A DNA stretch of 64,000 bases, taken from NCBI RefSeq assembly GCF_000282455.1, contig NZ_AKJG01000046.1, positions 93,551-157,550 on the forward strand. The letters are read 5' to 3'. Shown here piece after piece: positions 40,165-48,478 of this stretch. The DNA is from Pseudomonas sp. GM74. Lineage in GTDB: Bacteria; Pseudomonadota; Gammaproteobacteria; Pseudomonadales; Pseudomonadaceae. Under the pieces are notes generated by a model. It worked only from the letters and a program-made list of their open reading frames with translations, ran no database searches and was not told the origin of the DNA. Positions within the stretch are counted from its first letter, which is position 1. Each line of letters begins with the position of its first letter. Made by a program: the position numbers and the translations under genes.

Positions 40165-41214
40165 ATGACTCCTACGTTTCGCATCGTTGCCGATGGCGCT
40201 GATATCACAGCCCTGATCGATGATCGGTTGTTGTTGCTGCGAACCTCTGACAAGCCCGGCATGGAGTCCGACGAGTTCGAATTACGCATCGATGACCGTG
40301 CCCGCCAGGTTGGACTGCCTCGGCGTGGCGGTTTTATCGAAATCTACATGGGCTACGCCGAAACGTCGCTGGCCCGCCTGGGGCGTTACGTGGTCGATGA
40401 GGTCGAGGTCTCGGGACCGCCGGACACGTTGGTGATCAAGGGCAAGGCCAGTGACATGCGCGGCACCGGCAAGACCGTCCGCAGTGGCAGTTGGGAAAAC
40501 GTGCCGTTGTCGACCATCGTGACCGACATTGCTGCCCGCAACGGCTGGCAGCCGGGGTGTCCGGTGTCGACCAAGGTGGTCCGGGCGGATCAGCTCAACG
40601 AGTCCGATTTCAATTTCCTCACCCGCCTGGCCAAACAGTACGACTGCACCGCCAAGGTGGCCGAGGGCAAGCTGCTGGTGATGCCGCGCCAAGGTGGTCA
40701 GAGCGCCAGCGGTAAGGCCTTCGGCACCATCACCCTGACACGCAGCGATGTCAGCCGCTGGCAGTTTCGTCTGGGCGATCGCAATGCACACAAGGCGGTA
40801 GCAACCAAACATCAGGACAAGAAAAACGGGAAGCTCGTGGTGGTCTCCCTGGACAACGATGACGTGCCCGATGGTCTGCCGGCGGTGCACACCGACCGGC
40901 ATATCTATCCCAACAGAACCGCTGCCGAGGCGGCGGCCAAGGCCCGCTTGGCCGCGTTCAATCGCTCCGGTGCCGGTGTGCGTCTGGAGATGCCCGGGCG
41001 CACGGACATCTTCGCCGAGCGGTCGATCAATGCCCAGGGCTTCAAGGATGGGCTCGACGGTGAGTACCTGACCGATTCGGTCGAACAGGTTTACACCCAG
41101 TCCGGCTGGTCGACCACCGTGGAGTGCAACGGCGGCAAGCAGGGCAAAGCCAAGGCCAAAGGCAGGAAGAAAAAACCAGCTCAAGACCTGAAGGTCGTGC
41201 AGCTGAATCAATAG
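40165..41214 (+). CDS. late control / tail hub protein gpD
   Basis: A 349-residue P2 gpD homologue that forms the trimeric hub above the spike (T4 gp27/VgrG-like). It begins PTFRIVADGADITALIDDRLLLLR and contains ESDEFELRIDDRARQVGLPRRGG, VVDEVEVSGPPDTLVIKGKASDMR and NESDFNFLTRLAKQYD. The C-terminus is basic (KAKAKGRKKKPAQDL). The name of the family reflects old data on P2 late control; a hub role is the structural function. Confidence 0.93.
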   Translation: MTPTFRIVADGADITALIDDRLLLLRTSDKPGMESDEFELRIDDRARQVGLPRRGGFIEIYMGYAETSLARLGRYVVDEVEVSGPPDTLVIKGKASDMRGTGKTVRSGSWENVPLSTIVTDIAARNGWQPGCPVSTKVVRADQLNESDFNFLTRLAKQYDCTAKVAEGKLLVMPRQGGQSASGKAFGTITLTRSDVSRWQFRLGDRNAHKAVATKHQDKKNGKLVVVSLDNDDVPDGLPAVHTDRHIYPNRTAAEAAAKARLAAFNRSGAGVRLEMPGRTDIFAERSINAQGFKDGLDGEYLTDSVEQVYTQSGWSTTVECNGGKQGKAKAKGRKKKPAQDLKVVQLNQ

Positions 41215-41248
41215 CAGCGTCCTCCGTCACAGCTATAGGAGCAAGCGA

Positions 41249-41812
41249 ATGCCGTTAACTGAGCAACAACTCCAATGCATCATGCCCAACGCCCGCCGCC
41301 AAGCGGGCGTTTTTGTATCCGCGCTAAACGCAGCCATGGTCCACCGGCAAATCAACACGCCGAAACGTCAGGCCGCGTTCCTCGCGCAGGTCGGGCACGA
41401 ATCCGGTCAACTGCAGTACGTGCGTGAACTGGGTGGCGATCAGTACCTGAGCAAATACGACTCCGGCAATCTGGCCGTGCGGCTAGGCAACACCCCGGAA
41501 GTGGATGGGGATGGCCAGCGTTATCGCGGTCGCGGCTTGATCCAGGTCACCGGCCACAGTAACTACCTGCGCTGCAGCCTGGCGCTGTTCGGGGACGAGC
41601 GCCTGCTGCGCATTCCTGAACTGCTCGAGCAACCGCAATGGGCGGCCGAATCCGCCGCGTGGTTCTGGTGGATCCGTGAACTGAACGCGCTGGCCGATCG
41701 GGACGAGTTCGAGGCGATCACCCGCAAGATCAACGGCGGCCTCAACGGCCTGGCGGATCGGCTGCTGCTGTGGGAGCGGGCGAGGGCGGTGTTATGCGTC
41801 TCGCCGACCTGA
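41249..41812 (+). CDS. endolysin, glycoside hydrolase family 19
   Basis: A 187-residue chitinase-like lysozyme that would cleave peptidoglycan at lysis. Motifs are QAAFLAQVGHESGQLQYVREL (catalytic glutamate in GHES), YRGRGLIQVTGHSNY (the GRG-I-TG substrate cleft) and AAWFWWIRELNALAD. No signal peptide is visible, so release depends on the holin at 19947-20291. A perfect terminator-like hairpin lies within codons 14-22. It overlaps the Rz-like gene by 19 bases. Confidence 0.93.
   Translation: MPLTEQQLQCIMPNARRQAGVFVSALNAAMVHRQINTPKRQAAFLAQVGHESGQLQYVRELGGDQYLSKYDSGNLAVRLGNTPEVDGDGQRYRGRGLIQVTGHSNYLRCSLALFGDERLLRIPELLEQPQWAAESAAWFWWIRELNALADRDEFEAITRKINGGLNGLADRLLLWERARAVLCVSPT
41288..41315 (+). 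terminator. intragenic terminator-like hairpin at the 5' end of the endolysin
   Basis: AACGCCCGC (41288-41296), loop CGCCAA, GCGGGCGTT (41303-41311) and then TTTTG: a perfect nine-pair stem with a U-run, fully inside the coding sequence. It could act as an attenuator that limits endolysin mRNA until late, or be coincidental codon constraint. Confidence 0.55.
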
Positions 41813-42336
41813 TCCCAGCGCCGTATCGAGTGTTGGTAGTCGGCAGCCTATTGGTCGCCGTCGCGGGTGGTGCAGCTGCGATGGCCTGGCAGGTTCAGGA
41901 CTGGCGCTACGGTAAGCAATTTGCCGAACAGGCTCGACTATACGCCGAGACCCTCAACCAACTGGCCCTGGCCGCGGCTGCACAACAGCGTGCCGAGAAT
42001 GACAAGCGCCTGGCCCTGGAGCAGCGGCTTTCCGCCAGCGAACAAACTCATTACCGAGCCCTGAGCGATGCCCAACGTGATCAAGGTCGCCTGCGCGACC
42101 GCCTTGCCACTGCTGATGTGCGCCTGTCAGTCCTACTCGCCGCCACCGATTCAGCCAGCGGCTGCGCAATGCCAGCCACCACCGTCACCGGCAGTATGGT
42201 TTATGGCCCCACAAGAGCCCAACTTGACCCAGCGCATGCTCAACGAGTTATCGGCATCACCGATGCCGGCGACCAAGGACTGATCGCCTTGGCGGCCTGT
42301 CAGGCCTACGCCAAAGAAGTCTCAACACCGAAGTGA
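41794..42336 (+). CDS. i-spanin Rz-like protein
   Basis: A 180-residue protein with an N-terminal membrane anchor (APYRVLVVGSLLVAVAGGAAAMAW) and a long periplasmic coiled coil (EQARLYAETLNQLALAAAAQQRAENDKRLALEQRLSASE), the design of Rz/DUF2514 inner-membrane spanins. With Rz1 nested in its sequence it would fuse inner and outer membranes in the final step of lysis. Confidence 0.88.
   Translation: MRLADLIPAPYRVLVVGSLLVAVAGGAAAMAWQVQDWRYGKQFAEQARLYAETLNQLALAAAAQQRAENDKRLALEQRLSASEQTHYRALSDAQRDQGRLRDRLATADVRLSVLLAATDSASGCAMPATTVTGSMVYGPTRAQLDPAHAQRVIGITDAGDQGLIALAACQAYAKEVSTPK
42068..42283 (+). CDS. o-spanin Rz1, nested within Rz in another frame
   Basis: A 71-residue lipoprotein in a different frame from Rz. 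The signal (VIKVACATALPLLMCAC, lipid-modified Cys probably residue 20) precedes a proline-rich part (SYSPPPIQPAAAQCQPPPSP), exactly the Rz1 design. It is fully embedded in the 3' half of Rz, as in lambda. Confidence 0.85.
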   Translation: MPNVIKVACATALPLLMCACQSYSPPPIQPAAAQCQPPPSPAVWFMAPQEPNLTQRMLNELSASPMPATKD

Positions 42337-42486
42337 AAAAGAGCGACCGGTCTGGATGCGTCAACATCCAGCCCGGCCGCCGTCCCTGCAGAACGTCCCT
42401 GCAAGTCCAGCCAAGGCTCTTACTCCGTGCACGAAGCGCGGCGAGCCTAGCACCTGTTTATTCATACAGTAAAGGTCTTGCTATTT

Positions 42487-43281
42487 ATGTCTACACCCAT
42501 CATCCCTTGGATGGGCGGCAAACGCCGCCTGGCCGACCGCCTCATTCCTCTTTTCCCGCCACACGAATGCTACGTCGAAGTCTTTGCCGGCGGTGCCGCG
42601 CTGTACTTCATGCGCCCCCAGGCCGCGCCCGTTGAAGTCCTCAACGACATTAATGGCGACTTGGTGACGCTGTACCGTGTCGTGCAGAACCACCTCGAAG
42701 AGTTTGTGCGCCAATTCAAATGGGCGCTCAGCTCGCGCCAGGTGTTCGAGTGGCAGAAGATGACCCGCCCCGAAACCCTCACCGACATTCAGCGCGCCGC
42801 GCGATTCTTCTACCTGCAGCACCATGCCTTCGCTGGCAAGGTGTCCGGGCAGACCTTCGGTACCGCGACCACCGGCCCGGCCATCAACCTGCTGCGGATC
42901 GAGGAAAACCTCTCGGCCGCCTGGCAACGGTTGTCTGGCACCTACGTCGAAAACTTACCCTGGCTCGAATGCGCGGAACGCTACGACCGTGCCCATACCT
43001 TTCACTACATGGATCCGCCGTACTGGCAGACCGCCGGCTACGGTGTGGATTTCCCGTTCGAAAACTACGAACGGATGGCCGACTTCATGCGCCGTTGCAA
43101 AGGCAAGGTGATGGTGAGCATCAACGACCATCCGGACATCCGTCGGGTGTTCGAGGGATTGCACTTTGAAACGCTAGACATCCGCTACTGCAACACCAAT
43201 CAGCGGAAAGGGAAAGTCGAGGTGAGCGGGGAACTGGTAATCATGAACTGGGAGCCGGCGGCGTTGGGTGGTTTGTTCTGA
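42487..43281 (+). CDS. dam: DNA adenine methylase, Dam/D12 class
   Basis: A 264-residue N6-adenine methyltransferase, probably GATC-type. Motif I is PWMGGKRRLADRLIPLFP and VEVFAGGAALYF, motif IV is MDPPYWQTAGYG, and KGKVMVSINDHPDIR follows as in the D12 family. No restriction partner is present. It lies between lysis and cargo genes, a frequent place for phage methylases that protect DNA from restriction or hold off host regulation. Confidence 0.92.
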   Translation: MSTPIIPWMGGKRRLADRLIPLFPPHECYVEVFAGGAALYFMRPQAAPVEVLNDINGDLVTLYRVVQNHLEEFVRQFKWALSSRQVFEWQKMTRPETLTDIQRAARFFYLQHHAFAGKVSGQTFGTATTGPAINLLRIEENLSAAWQRLSGTYVENLPWLECAERYDRAHTFHYMDPPYWQTAGYGVDFPFENYERMADFMRRCKGKVMVSINDHPDIRRVFEGLHFETLDIRYCNTNQRKGKVEVSGELVIMNWEPAALGGLF

Positions 43282-43468
43282 GTGTCCCTTGGTATTTTCC
43301 TAGCTAGAACACTAGGGTCAAGCTCGCAATGATGTCACTATGAGACTAAATAAAGCTGGCCATTTGACCACGCCATCGATAAAGTGGAAGCCATTTTTGC
43401 TCGGAATGGCTCCGCTTTCTATTTTAACAGGGCAAGACTTTAAGTAATTCATTTTAAGAGTACAAAAA

Positions 43469-44494
43469 ATGCCCTTGTTTCCCTGTTTTTTGTCTGCCGT
43501 GTTTGTAGTGCGAAACCAGTCAGCAAGTATTGAAGGTATCCTGTCTGATGCGGTGGCTGTCATTGCGGACATCGTCGATGATTATGAATTGATTGTGGTG
43601 GATAACGCCTCAGATGACGACAGCATTTTAGTGTTGAAGCGGCTGACAGCTGAAAATGGTTTGGCCAACTTACAAGTGTATGCCCTGACCAAAGAGGTAG
43701 ATGCGGATACCGCCTCGTGGGTTGGGCTGGAGAATGCGCTTGGTGATTTCGTTGTCGTTGTCGATCCGTTGGCCGATGACATTGGCTTTGTCCCTAATAT
43801 GCTCGATGAGGCGGTCAGCGGTGCTGATGTGGTGTTTGCTAATAATGCGCAAAAGCCCGCTCAGAGTCTTGCTTATCGTGGGGCTAACGCCGTGTTTCAT
43901 AGCCTCTACAATCGCTTCAATGGGGTCCATCTGGCCAAAGAGGCGCCGCAATACCGCATTCTAAGCAAGCGGGTGATCAATTTCATCCTGCAGCATCCAC
44001 AGCCGGCGATGACCTATAGGCACCTTCCTGCAACGGGTGGATTCGCACGTGCTTACCTGAACTACAGTTCCGCGCCGCAGGCATCTCGGCCCAAGCGATT
44101 GGGCGAGAGCATCGACCGTGGCATGCGCTTGCTGGTCTCGACCACGCGTGCGCCGATGCGTTTGGTGACCTCGCTCTCCCTGTTTGGTGCCGTTGCCAAC
44201 CTGGTGTACTGCGTTTATGTAGTCGCGGTTGGCATTTTAAAAACCGATGTTGCGCCAGGCTGGATCAGCTTTTCGCTGCAACACTCGGGCATGTTCTTTC
44301 TGATCTCACTCGTTCTGCTGGTATTAGGCGAATACATTCTGAATATGGCAAGCCTGTCGAATGAGGGCCCGCTTTATCATGTAGGCCAAGAGTTCACCAG
44401 TGCCCGCATGACTCGGCTTGAAAAGCTGAACATCGAAGAGGTTGTGTCAGATCCAGCCAAGGCGAAACCCCCGACCATTGAACGTGTTTTCTGA
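43469..44494 (+). CDS. membrane-anchored family 2 glycosyltransferase (GtrB/ArnC-like)
   Basis: A 341-residue GT2 enzyme: GT-A N-domain with YELIVVDNASDDDSILVLKRL and VVVVDPLADD acidic motif, then two C-terminal membrane helices (LFGAVANLVYCVYVVAVGIL and MFFLISLVLLVLGEYILNMA). This is the layout of enzymes that load a sugar onto undecaprenyl phosphate. It opens the cargo, reads rightward, and overlaps the next ATG by one base. The ribosome site is weak (AAGAG). Composition is lower in GC than the tail genes, consistent with acquisition. Confidence 0.85.
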   Translation: MPLFPCFLSAVFVVRNQSASIEGILSDAVAVIADIVDDYELIVVDNASDDDSILVLKRLTAENGLANLQVYALTKEVDADTASWVGLENALGDFVVVVDPLADDIGFVPNMLDEAVSGADVVFANNAQKPAQSLAYRGANAVFHSLYNRFNGVHLAKEAPQYRILSKRVINFILQHPQPAMTYRHLPATGGFARAYLNYSSAPQASRPKRLGESIDRGMRLLVSTTRAPMRLVTSLSLFGAVANLVYCVYVVAVGILKTDVAPGWISFSLQHSGMFFLISLVLLVLGEYILNMASLSNEGPLYHVGQEFTSARMTRLEKLNIEEVVSDPAKAKPPTIERVF

Positions 44495-45675
44495 TGTTGC
44501 GCCTCGATACAAGCCAACCCAGTCAGGATGCCGTGATAATTGGGGGGGGGTTCTACGGTGCGGCTATCGCTGTGTATTTGGCCAAGCAACGTGGCCTTAA
44601 GCGCATCCTGCTGATTGAGCGTGAACCGGCGCTGCTGATGCGTGCCTCTTACAACAATCAGGCGCGTGTGCATAACGGCTATCACTACCCACGCAGTTTC
44701 ACGACCGCTTATCGAAGTCGGGTAAACCTACCAAAATTTGTACGGGACTGGCCACTCGCTGTGAAGCAAGACTTCACCAAGCTCTACGCTATTGCCCGGC
44801 GAAACTCGAAAGTCACGGCCAAACAGTTCGAACGCTTTTGTCGGGAAATTGGGGCGGATTTCCAGCCAGCAGATCCTGTATTGCGGGCCTTATTTGAACC
44901 CCGTCTGATCGAAGATGTGTACCTGGTCGGAGAATATGCGTTCGACACCACACAGCTCGCGAGCTGGGCAGAGCGCGAGCTGAAAGAAAGCGGGGTGCAG
45001 GTCCGCTATCAAACACGGGTGACCGCGATCTTGAAAGGGGCACAGCTGCCATTGCAGGTTGTGGCCGAGATGAAGCAGGGGAGCCAGGAAGTAATCAGCT
45101 GTCGCTATGTATTCAACTGCACCTATAGCGGCCTTAATCAGATTAAGGGCGATTTCCCCGGTGTTAGTGTCGGTCTTAAGCAAGAAATTACGGAAATGGC
45201 CCTGATGCAGATGCCCGAATCACTCAATGGGTTGGGTATCACGGTGATGGATGGTCCGTTCTTCTCAATGATGCCTTTTCCCGCGCGCGGACTGCATACC
45301 TTGTCCCATGTTCGCTATACGCCGCACATGCACTGGAATGACCAGCCAGGTGTTGACCCTTACGAAAAACTGCGCCATTACGAACGCGATACCCGCGTGG
45401 ATCGGATGGTTAGAGATGTTGGGCGGTATATTCCTGAAGTATTGAAAGCCAAGCACATCGACTCGTTATTCGAGATTAAAACCGTTTTGGTCAAGAACGA
45501 GGGCGATGACGGAAGGCCGATCCTTTTTGAGAGGCACGCAGAGTTGCAAGGCTGTTATTCGGTGCTTGGCGGTAAAATTGACAATATTTATGACGTTCTT
45601 GAAACGCTTGAAGCTGAAAACATTATCGGCATCGATGATCAAGAAAAATCTACATTTGGAGAGGTGAATGTTTAA
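44494..45675 (+). CDS. FAD-dependent oxidoreductase (DAO family) with a G9 tract
   Basis: A 393-residue flavoprotein: Rossmann motif AVIIGGGFYGAAIAVYLA at the N-terminus, then a D-amino-acid-oxidase-type fold. It probably oxidises a sugar or sugar-amine intermediate in the cassette; the substrate is not deducible. Codons 17-19 (GGG GGG GGG, 44542-44550) make a nine-G run in the FAD-binding loop, so a slip by one base would stop translation near the start. It overlaps the previous and next genes by 1 and 8 bases. Confidence 0.85.
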   Translation: MLRLDTSQPSQDAVIIGGGFYGAAIAVYLAKQRGLKRILLIEREPALLMRASYNNQARVHNGYHYPRSFTTAYRSRVNLPKFVRDWPLAVKQDFTKLYAIARRNSKVTAKQFERFCREIGADFQPADPVLRALFEPRLIEDVYLVGEYAFDTTQLASWAERELKESGVQVRYQTRVTAILKGAQLPLQVVAEMKQGSQEVISCRYVFNCTYSGLNQIKGDFPGVSVGLKQEITEMALMQMPESLNGLGITVMDGPFFSMMPFPARGLHTLSHVRYTPHMHWNDQPGVDPYEKLRHYERDTRVDRMVRDVGRYIPEVLKAKHIDSLFEIKTVLVKNEGDDGRPILFERHAELQGCYSVLGGKIDNIYDVLETLEAENIIGIDDQEKSTFGEVNV

Positions 45676-46462
45676 TTCGCTTATTGGTTATTCGGGTTAC
45701 GTGGGCGGCACCCTTCTTAAACAGGAAAATTTCACATCGCTTTATCGCTCAACCAATATTGGCAATATCGATAATCAATCCTTCGAGACGGTAGTGTGTG
45801 CCGGTGCTCCGGCGCAGAAGTGGATCGCCAACCTGGAGCCAGTAGCGGATCGACAAAAAATTGAGGAGCTGATCGCACACCTTAAAACCATCCAGTGCAA
45901 AACCTTTATTTTGATCAGTACGGTGGATGTCTTTAAGAGTCCTATAGGCGTTGACGAGGACACCCCGGTCGATGAGTCGGGTCTGCATGCCTATGGTCTG
46001 CATCGTCGATTGCTGGAGACATTCGTCGAAGAGCATTTCCCGAGCCACCTGATTGTTCGTCTGCCAGGGTTGGTTGGCCCAGGTCTGCGCAAGAACGTCA
46101 TCTTCGATTTTCTGAATGACAACAACCTACAGGCCATTGATAGCCGGGGGGTGTTCCAGTTCTACCCGATGGTTAACCTTTGGTATGACATTCAAACGGC
46201 ACTCAATGCCGGTTTGAAATTGGTTCACCTCACGGCAGAGCCCGTTAGTGTGGCGGATATTTCCCAGCAGGGGTTCGGTAAATCCTTCACCCATACCTTG
46301 GCCAACCCCGCTGCGACCTATGATCTGCAGACCAAGCACGCCCAAGTATTTGGTGTGTCGGGTGGCTATCAATACAGCGCCCGCGAAACGATCCTGGCGG
46401 TTAGGGCCTACGCGCAGTCTGAGCCGCTCACGATTAAAGCCGATGCGGGGATGAGCGCATGA
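45668..46462 (+). CDS. NAD(P)-dependent epimerase/dehydratase-like SDR
   Basis: A 264-residue extended-SDR protein with the nucleotide motif GYSGYVG at the N-terminus (GxxGxxG) and STVDVF and VRLPGLVGPG positions of the family. The expected active-site YxxxK reads YGLHR (lysine replaced by arginine), so catalysis may be altered. It would act on the same nucleotide sugar as the adjacent FAD enzyme. It overlaps its neighbours by 8 and 4 bases. Confidence 0.8.
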   Translation: MFNSLIGYSGYVGGTLLKQENFTSLYRSTNIGNIDNQSFETVVCAGAPAQKWIANLEPVADRQKIEELIAHLKTIQCKTFILISTVDVFKSPIGVDEDTPVDESGLHAYGLHRRLLETFVEEHFPSHLIVRLPGLVGPGLRKNVIFDFLNDNNLQAIDSRGVFQFYPMVNLWYDIQTALNAGLKLVHLTAEPVSVADISQQGFGKSFTHTLANPAATYDLQTKHAQVFGVSGGYQYSARETILAVRAYAQSEPLTIKADAGMSA

Positions 46463-47295
46463 GGTTGGCGATTTCCAATATTGCGTGGGACACCGCCGAA
46501 GATGAAGCGGTTGCGACGCTGCTTCAGCGGTTTGCGGTTGATGCCATAGATGTCGCACCTGGTAAGTATTTTCCAGAACCCACCAAAGCTACGAATGGGG
46601 ATATTGCTCAAGTCAAAGACTGGTGGGCTGAACGCGGGATTGAGATCACCGGCATGCAAGCGTTGTTGTTCGGCACCACGGGGCTGAATCTCTTTGGCTC
46701 CGCTGAAAGCCAGGCGGCCCTGCTAACGCATTTGGCGGCGGTATGTCGTATCGGCGCTGGCCTGGGGGCGACTCGGGTGGTCTTTGGCTCACCGAAGAAT
46801 CGTGATCGCAGTGGGTTGAATGATCAAGAGGCTTTGGACATGGCGATTCCTTTTTTCCGGCAGTTAGGGGATATCGCTCAGGCTTCCGGGGTGACTATCT
46901 GTCTTGAGCCCAATCCTACCTGTTACGGCGCTAATTTTATGACCACCAGTGCGGAGACCGCTCAGGTGGTGAAATGCGTCGCGCATCCAGCCATCCAGAT
47001 GCAGCTAGACACCGGTGCGATCACTATTAACGGAGAAAGTTCTCTGGTGGTCTTGCACGACTGTGCCGAGCTGATTGGGCATGTACATGCCAGCGAACCC
47101 GACCTGTTGCCTTTGGGCGATGGTGGTACTGAGCATGGACAAATGGCTGCCGCCCTGTTGCAGTACCTGCCCACCCATGTGGTCTCCATCGAGATGGTGG
47201 CAACCAAGGATGAGGCGCATGTGGTGTCGATTGAACGAGCCCTTCAGGTGGCGACGCAGCATTACCGCAGGGCAGGTGTTGAGGTGAGCGTATGA
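46459..47295 (+). CDS. sugar-phosphate isomerase/epimerase (AP endonuclease 2 TIM barrel)
   Basis: A 278-residue TIM-barrel of the xylose-isomerase-like superfamily. Metal-ligand positions can be read: E in TICLEPNP, D in QMQLDTGAI, H in GHVHASEPD and E in VSIEMV. This suggests a divalent-metal isomerase or epimerase acting on an open-chain sugar or inosose-like compound. It is coupled by ATGA overlaps on both sides, so it clearly belongs to the cassette. Confidence 0.82.
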   Translation: MRLAISNIAWDTAEDEAVATLLQRFAVDAIDVAPGKYFPEPTKATNGDIAQVKDWWAERGIEITGMQALLFGTTGLNLFGSAESQAALLTHLAAVCRIGAGLGATRVVFGSPKNRDRSGLNDQEALDMAIPFFRQLGDIAQASGVTICLEPNPTCYGANFMTTSAETAQVVKCVAHPAIQMQLDTGAITINGESSLVVLHDCAELIGHVHASEPDLLPLGDGGTEHGQMAAALLQYLPTHVVSIEMVATKDEAHVVSIERALQVATQHYRRAGVEVSV

Positions 47296-47654
47296 GCATG
47301 AAGTGGCTTATCCTCATTCTCGGCATTCTCTCCAATGCTTCCGCCAGTGTTCTGGTGAAGATGGCCATGATGCCCCCGCGCAAGTTTCCCTCCCCCAGCG
47401 ACCCCATGGCGGCGTTGAGTAATTGGCCATTTTGGCTGGGGCTTGGGCTATACGGTGCGGCTTTTCTGCTCTATGCCGCTGCCTTGGCGCGTCTCCCGCT
47501 GAATGTGGCACACCCCGTTCTGACCGCCGGAGCGGTGGCGACTGTCGCCCTGTTTTCGGTCGTATTTTTTCGTGAATCCTTCCACTGGACTACAGGGGCA
47601 GGGATCGTACTGGTAATTGCCGGCGTAGGGCTGATCACAGCTCGCGTGGCTTGA
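47292..47654 (+). CDS. EamA/SMR-like four-helix membrane protein, candidate lipid-sugar flippase
   Basis: A 120-residue protein with four hydrophobic helices (KWLILILGILSNASASVLV, WPFWLGLGLYGAAFLLYAAAL, LNVAHPVLTAGAVATVALFSV, TTGAGIVLVIAGVGLITA). It resembles ArnE/ArnF and the small multidrug-resistance fold. In GtrA-type systems a protein of this size flips undecaprenyl-phosphate-sugar to the periplasm, which fits this cassette. It is coupled to both neighbours (ATGA, TGATG). Confidence 0.78.
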   Translation: MSMKWLILILGILSNASASVLVKMAMMPPRKFPSPSDPMAALSNWPFWLGLGLYGAAFLLYAAALARLPLNVAHPVLTAGAVATVALFSVVFFRESFHWTTGAGIVLVIAGVGLITARVA

Positions 47655-48478
47655 TGGTAAACATGATGACCTCTTCTGATATTGCTCCTGCTGCCCGCGA
47701 AACGTGGCAAGTACCCTCCTTTGACACGCGACTCTGGCTTGGCCGTCAGCACTCTTGGTGCGTGGTGATCCCTGTCATCAATGAGGGTGAACGCATCAAG
47801 AGCCTCCTGGCCAGAATGGCGGCGCTCAAAATCGAAAATATTGCCGACATCATCATTGTCGATGGCGGCACCACGGATGGCTCGCTGGAGTTGCAAGCGT
47901 TACAGCTGGTCGGCGTGCGAGGGTTGCTGGTCAAGACGGCCCCCGGGAAACTCAGCGCCCAGCTTCGTTGCGCTTATGCCTTTGCACTCGATCATGGCTA
48001 TGAGGGGGTCGTGACCATTGATGGTAACGACAAGGATGATCCTGAAGCGATATCGCGCTTTATTGACGCGCTGAAACAGGGCGTTGATTTTGTGCAGGCC
48101 TCGCGCTTCGTCGCGGGAGGTGTGGCCGAGAACACCCCTAAATCGCGAGACTTCGCGATTCGTTTTATCCATGCTCCAATGTTGAGTATCTCGTCTGGTT
48201 TTAAATGGACGGATACCACACAAGGTTTTCGCGCCTATAGCCGTAAACTGTTGCTGGACCAAAAAATCGCATTGTTTCGTGATGTATTTATGACTTACGA
48301 GCTGCTGGCTTATCTGTCTTATCGTGCACCCAAGCTGGGCTATCACTGTATAGAACTTGCGACAGTTCGACGTTACCCAAAAGGTGAAGTGCCGACTAAG
48401 ATAAGTGGTGTGAAGGGTAACTTTCAAGTTCTTGCCGTTTTATTGAAAGCATGTTTTGGGTTTTATAATGAAAACTGA
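47654..48478 (+). CDS. family 2 glycosyltransferase (DPM1-like, soluble)
   Basis: A 274-residue GT-A transferase with CVVIPVINEGERIKSLL, ADIIIVDGGTTDGS and VTIDGNDKDDPEAI (the acidic metal-binding motif). It likely transfers a sugar to a polyprenyl carrier; it lacks the C-terminal helices of GtrB. ATG 47654 overlaps the previous stop as TGATG. Its 3' half (from 48070) is repeated at 50061 within the 1991-bp tandem duplication. It overlaps the GT-C gene by 11 bases. Confidence 0.85.
   Translation: MVNMMTSSDIAPAARETWQVPSFDTRLWLGRQHSWCVVIPVINEGERIKSLLARMAALKIENIADIIIVDGGTTDGSLELQALQLVGVRGLLVKTAPGKLSAQLRCAYAFALDHGYEGVVTIDGNDKDDPEAISRFIDALKQGVDFVQASRFVAGGVAENTPKSRDFAIRFIHAPMLSISSGFKWTDTTQGFRAYSRKLLLDQKIALFRDVFMTYELLAYLSYRAPKLGYHCIELATVRRYPKGEVPTKISGVKGNFQVLAVLLKACFGFYNEN

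Noticed and set aside
20437..41214. Interpretation as a tailocin (R-pyocin)
   Set aside because: Two PrtN-like genes and a contractile tail suggested it, but terminase, portal, capsid and integrase genes are all present and intact.
43282..43468. Dam/OxyR-controlled phase variation of the glycan cassette, as for gtr of P22
   Set aside because: I read the leader for GATC sites and found none, so this known mechanism is not supported here.
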